Translations under genes and position numbers: made by a program
Shown: positions 62,101-64,000 of the stretch, in pieces
How the letters are laid out: the number at the start of each line of letters is the position of its first letter
Numbering within the stretch: position 1 is the stretch's first letter
The notes under the pieces: generated by a model
Told to the model about the DNA's origin: nothing
Database searches by the model: none
Seen by the model: the letters and a program-made list of their open reading frames with translations, nothing else
Assembly (NCBI GenBank): GCA_964640385.1
Contig: CAZXFL010000010.1
Coordinates: forward strand, 8,361-72,360
Direction of reading: 5' to 3'
Origin: JBBDIK01 sp964640385
Lineage (GTDB): Bacteria; Actinomycetota; UBA4738; JBBDHU01
DNA: 64,000 bases

Positions 62101-62487
62101 GGGCACGAGCCGCTGCATCGACGCGAGCGCCGGCGCGACGATCACGAAGGGCCCACCTGCGCTGCGGAGCCTGCGGAGTGCGTCCGCGCGGCGGGCGGCG
62201 ATCTCGGGGGCCGGCGAAATCCCTTCGTAGGGCAGCGCTTCCCAGGCGGGGAACTCGCAGACGCGATCGGGTCCCAGGAACGCGGCCACCCCCGCCGCCA
62301 GTTCCTCCGACTCGCGGGGGCCGGGGGCAACGGCCAGCACGGGCGACTCCAGCGACCGCGCGAGGGCCGCGATCACGCAGTCGGCTCCGGCGACCGCATG
62401 CGCGACCACCGGTCGGGCGCGTTCGAGCAGGAGCCGCTCGAACGGCTCCGAGCGTGACACCGCTTCCAGCACGCGATCCAGGCTCAT
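59128..62487 (-). CDS. mfd: Transcription-repair coupling factor
   Basis: This 1119-residue ATPase removes RNA polymerase stalled at DNA damage and recruits UvrA. It has the UvrB-like N-terminal part, the RNA-polymerase-binding domain (FVVHTTHGVGRFEGVVHREI), helicase motor (CGDVGYGKTEVAVRAAFKA, IVDEEQRFGVAHKE, AMTATPIPRTLEMAL, QLRGRVGRSKERAFAYFFF) and the C-terminal TRCF domain. The ATG at 62487 follows AAGGA with good spacing; the longer frame adds eight residues only. Confidence 0.97.
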   Translation of the reverse strand: MSLDRVLEAVSRSEPFERLLLERARPVVAHAVAGADCVIAALARSLESPVLAVAPGPRESEELAAGVAAFLGPDRVCEFPAWEALPYEGISPAPEIAARRADALRRLRSAGGPFVIVAPALASMQRLVPELGTHEPLVLERGTSTAPDDLAERLVALGYRRADVVEHRGEFAVRGGIVDVFPGTARRPVRAELDGEDIEALREFIPATQLSSGPIERIDIDPVTELPTSEELRERAARLAPKHGPRLRDALTRFADGLAFEGMETLAPLLFTEMPTVADLLPAGSWVVLTRSRRTIDRARQAFDEAEGIAEVTGWPGPRVLLPLEEAVGDRTRLDLSELAEGIDLGFADWGTATGNAIELVRRIAGLAEGGFEIVVTAEGHGSLDRAAEVLAGSDVHLDMSGAVDLPVTGVEAQLVSGFVFAPGHLAVASEEDLFGGRRHTRAAPRMVRRRADPLAAELEPGNFVVHTTHGVGRFEGVVHREIGGAERDYLVLAYAKGDRLSVPSDQVGTVVKYTGGDAPRLHRLGSSDWTRTKTRVRRAVRDMAGELVRLYSVRMSVPGHAFAPDAPWQRELEDAFPHEETGDQLVAIEDVRQDMELPKPMDRLICGDVGYGKTEVAVRAAFKAVMDGKQVAVLVPTTLLAEQHFVTFGERYRPFPMRVAMLSRFLSKREQDEVVRDLAAGKIDVVIGTHRLLSADIAFKDLGLMIVDEEQRFGVAHKERLKNLRAHVDALAMTATPIPRTLEMALTGIRDMSTVDTPPEDRQPVLTYVGEYDEQMAFGALRRELLRGGQVFWLHNRVATLDRQAAKIADLVPEARVVVAHGQMDEDRLEQEMLAFWEREADVLVCTTIIESGLDVPSANTLIVDSADRLGLAQMYQLRGRVGRSKERAFAYFFFPPQRALTEEAHERLATISRHTALGSGFQIAMRDLEIRGAGNLLGAEQHGHIAAVGFETYCRLLQEAVGEMKGEPLPEEREVRIDLPVRAFIPPGWIGQESLRLERYRRIATAEDRETLDAVRAETVDRFGPLPLQVETLLAVASLRIVCLANGIAEVTRYKDEVRCKPVSLDEPAQRSLGERVPDASFHVSTATLNLAGTDRIPGAELPGWVERALQVAVGGS

Positions 62488-62580
62488 CTTCGGTCCTTCC
62501 CCGCACAGCACGAATAGGCCGCGCCGCGGTGCGACGGGCCTGTCGGGGGGATTGTACGGGGCGCTGCCACCAGCGACGGG

Positions 62581-63162
62581 TCAGTCGCGGACGCCGTTGC
62601 GATTGAAGCGATCCTGGGCGCGTTCGAGACCCTCGGTGATGAGGGTGGTCACAGCATCGGCAGCCTCCCGAACGACGATCCCCACCTCGTCCCGTTCGGT
62701 CTTGCGGAACGGCTCCAGGACGAAGTCCACGGGGTCTTGTCGGCCGGGCGGACGCCCGACCCCCAACCGCACCCGGTAGAAGTCCGGCGTCCGCAACGCG
62801 CCCACCAGTGAGTTGAGCCCGTTGTGGCCCGCGGTCGAGCCGCCCATCTTGATGCGCAGCGCACCGAACGCGAGGTCGATGTCGTCGTGGACGCAGATCA
62901 CGTGTTCGGGGTCGGACTTGGCGCGCTTGACGATGGAGCCGTAGGAGGGGCCGGACTCGTTCATGTAGGCGTGCGACTCCGCGAGCAGCACCCGCTCACC
63001 GCCGACGCGGAGTTCCGCGACATCCACGGGGATCAGTTTGGCCTTCTTGAACCTTGCGCCCGCATCTTCGGCCAGGGCGCCGAGCACGAACCGCCCAACG
63101 TTGTGACGGGTATCGGCGTAGCGTTCGCCGGGATTGCCGAGCCCCACGACCACCCAGGTCAT
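62581..63162 (-). CDS. pth: Peptidyl-tRNA hydrolase
   Basis: This 193-residue enzyme releases tRNA from peptidyl-tRNA that drops off ribosomes. Motifs: VVGLGNPGERYADTRHNVGR with the catalytic His, SHAYMNESG, HDDIDLAFGALRIKMGGSTAGHNGLNSLV and RVRLGVGRP. Complete and typical. It follows the L25-type ribosomal protein gene after three bases. Confidence 0.97.
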   Translation of the reverse strand: MTWVVVGLGNPGERYADTRHNVGRFVLGALAEDAGARFKKAKLIPVDVAELRVGGERVLLAESHAYMNESGPSYGSIVKRAKSDPEHVICVHDDIDLAFGALRIKMGGSTAGHNGLNSLVGALRTPDFYRVRLGVGRPPGRQDPVDFVLEPFRKTERDEVGIVVREAADAVTTLITEGLERAQDRFNRNGVRD

Positions 63163-63165
63163 GGG

Positions 63166-63876
63166 TTAGCTCTCGCCGCCCTCCTGGGATCCGCCTTCTG
63201 CGGCAGGTGCTCCCTCGCCGCCGGCAGCCTCGCCCTCGGCGGCTTCGCCCTCTTCGCCCTCGACCACCTCGCCCTCTTCGCCCTCGACGGCCTCGCCCTC
63301 TTCCAGTTCGGCCTCGACCTTGAGGAGCTGCGGGATCACGACGGAGACCACAACATCCTCGGGGTCGTCCTTGACCTCAACCCCGTCGGGCACGCTGATG
63401 TCCGACACCTGGAGCGAATCACCGATGCCCAGATCCGTGACGTCCGCCTCGATGTGACCGGGCACGTCGCCGGGTAGACATTCGAGTTCCATCTCCCAGA
63501 GGTGGTGCTCGACGGCACCGCCCTCCTTCACGCCGCGCGACTCGCCGACGATCTCCACGGGAACGCTCACCGTGATCCTCTCGTCACGGCTGATGGCGAG
63601 GAAGTCCACGTGGATCAGCTTGCTCCGGACCTGGTCGCGCTGCAGCTCGCGCGCCAGCGTCAGGTGCGGCTTGCCCTCGACCTCGAGGCCGATCAAGACG
63701 TTCATCCCGGCGTCCGTGTGCAGGATCCGGAACAGCTCGAGCGAATCGACATGCAGCGACGTGGGCTCGATCCCGTGCCCGTACAGCACTGCCGGCACGC
63801 GACCCTGCGCGCGCAGCTTGCGGGCGACACCCTTGCCGGTGCCCTCGCGTACCTCTGCCTTGAGCTTCTGCTCCAT
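63166..63876 (-). CDS. rplY: 50S ribosomal protein L25 (general stress protein Ctc type)
   Basis: The 236-residue protein binds 5S rRNA. The N-terminal L25 domain shows LKAEVREGTGKGVARKLRAQGRVPAVLYG and the middle TL5 domain shows HVDFLAISRDERITVSVPVEIVGE. The C-terminal 45 residues are a low-complexity acidic tail with repeated EGEEGE units. The longer frame upstream was not used because the protein begins at MEQKLKAEV. Adjacent pth is the usual partner. Confidence 0.95.
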   Translation of the reverse strand: MEQKLKAEVREGTGKGVARKLRAQGRVPAVLYGHGIEPTSLHVDSLELFRILHTDAGMNVLIGLEVEGKPHLTLARELQRDQVRSKLIHVDFLAISRDERITVSVPVEIVGESRGVKEGGAVEHHLWEMELECLPGDVPGHIEADVTDLGIGDSLQVSDISVPDGVEVKDDPEDVVVSVVIPQLLKVEAELEEGEAVEGEEGEVVEGEEGEAAEGEAAGGEGAPAAEGGSQEGGES

Positions 63877-63946
63877 GGGTGGGTCCTCCGCGGACGGGAG
63901 GCGCAATCGTAGCAAAGCGCCACGCGACCAAGACACCGCCTCCTAA

Positions 63947-64000
63947 GGGCGTGTGCTTCAACAGGGCGTGTGCTTCAACAGGGCGTGTGCTTCAACAGGG
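63947..64000. repeat. 17-base tandem repeat at the window end
   Basis: GGGCGTGTGCTTCAACA occurs three times exactly (63947-63963, 63964-63980, 63981-63997), and the last three bases start a fourth copy. The units are directly adjacent without spacers. The array lies 70 bases upstream of rplY and runs off the window, so its total size cannot be seen. It may be a true VNTR or an assembly-edge artefact. Confidence 0.85.

Noticed and set aside
63947..64000. Possible CRISPR array at the window end
   Set aside because: The 17-base units are directly adjacent without spacers and no cas gene is present.

Overview
The window is GC-rich, gene-dense bacterial DNA with many 1-4 base start/stop overlaps (ATGA, GTGA, TGATG) and frequent GTG starts. 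The gene content points to a deep-branching, probably uncultured member of the Actinomycetota. The markers are the histidine phosphatase/DUF3090/SCO1664-family trio, HemQ-type heme synthesis, a PPOX-class putative F420 protein, RegX3/PhoB-PhoR-Pst organisation, and the eno-DivIC-S1-DUF501-Ppx neighbourhood. No rRNA, CRISPR array, insertion sequence or prophage is visible; the only RNA gene is a tRNA-Leu(UAA).

Layout. 1-6.5 kb: the tail of a PhoU/TrkA-C protein, ispH, a secreted phosphodiesterase, an RlpA-like protein, CorA, TetR and a histidine phosphatase. 6.5-13.7 kb: a phosphate regulon (pstS-pstC-pstA-pstB-phoU-phoB-arsC on the minus strand, phoR divergent) with a recognisable PHO box between pstS and phoR. 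13.7-19.5 kb: the actinobacterial histidine phosphatase/DUF3090/SCO1664 trio, ogt, a thioredoxin-like lipoprotein, a PPOX protein, a rhomboid protease and small redox proteins. 19.5-27.9 kb: one long minus-strand operon hemE-hemH-hemQ-hemC-hemD-hemB, an unknown gene, pheA and a PQQ-type propeller protein. 28.0-34.1 kb: a plus-strand operon of MauD-like thioredoxin, an exported ten-cysteine protein, a 26-residue membrane peptide, a MauE-like membrane protein, a secreted unknown, a GT87-like membrane protein and a YyaL/DUF255 thioredoxin-domain protein. 34.2-40.8 kb: a minus-strand ECF sigma/anti-sigma operon with cell-envelope genes (propeller protein, VanY-type carboxypeptidase, small membrane protein). 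40.9-49.4 kb: mixed housekeeping genes (cyclophilin, ion channel, class I aldolase, tRNA) and surface-sugar genes. 49.4-53.8 kb: eno, divIC, an S1 protein, a DUF501-Ppx fusion and an anchored cyclophilin. 53.8-64 kb: a glycosyltransferase, a VapC/Phd toxin-antitoxin pair, small unknowns, mazG, a parvulin lipoprotein, mfd, pth and rplY, ending in a 17-base tandem repeat.

The best candidate for something undescribed is the 28.0-31.0 kb operon. It joins a membrane-tethered thioredoxin (CPIC), a MauE-like protein with the CGCFG motif, and a Tat-exported protein with ten cysteines. No MADH large subunit, no MauG, and only one tryptophan in the exported protein can be seen, so it cannot make a tryptophan tryptophylquinone. 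I read it as a dedicated oxidative-folding system for a small exported disulfide-rich protein, whose function is unknown. Other points worth a second look are a hemC gene with no ATG/GTG/TTG before its conserved N-terminus, a ferrochelatase with an internal four-cysteine cluster, a one-piece anti-sigma/RseB-like protein, a nucleotide-sugar epimerase whose catalytic Tyr is Phe, and paired palindromic operators in front of the toxin-antitoxin genes.
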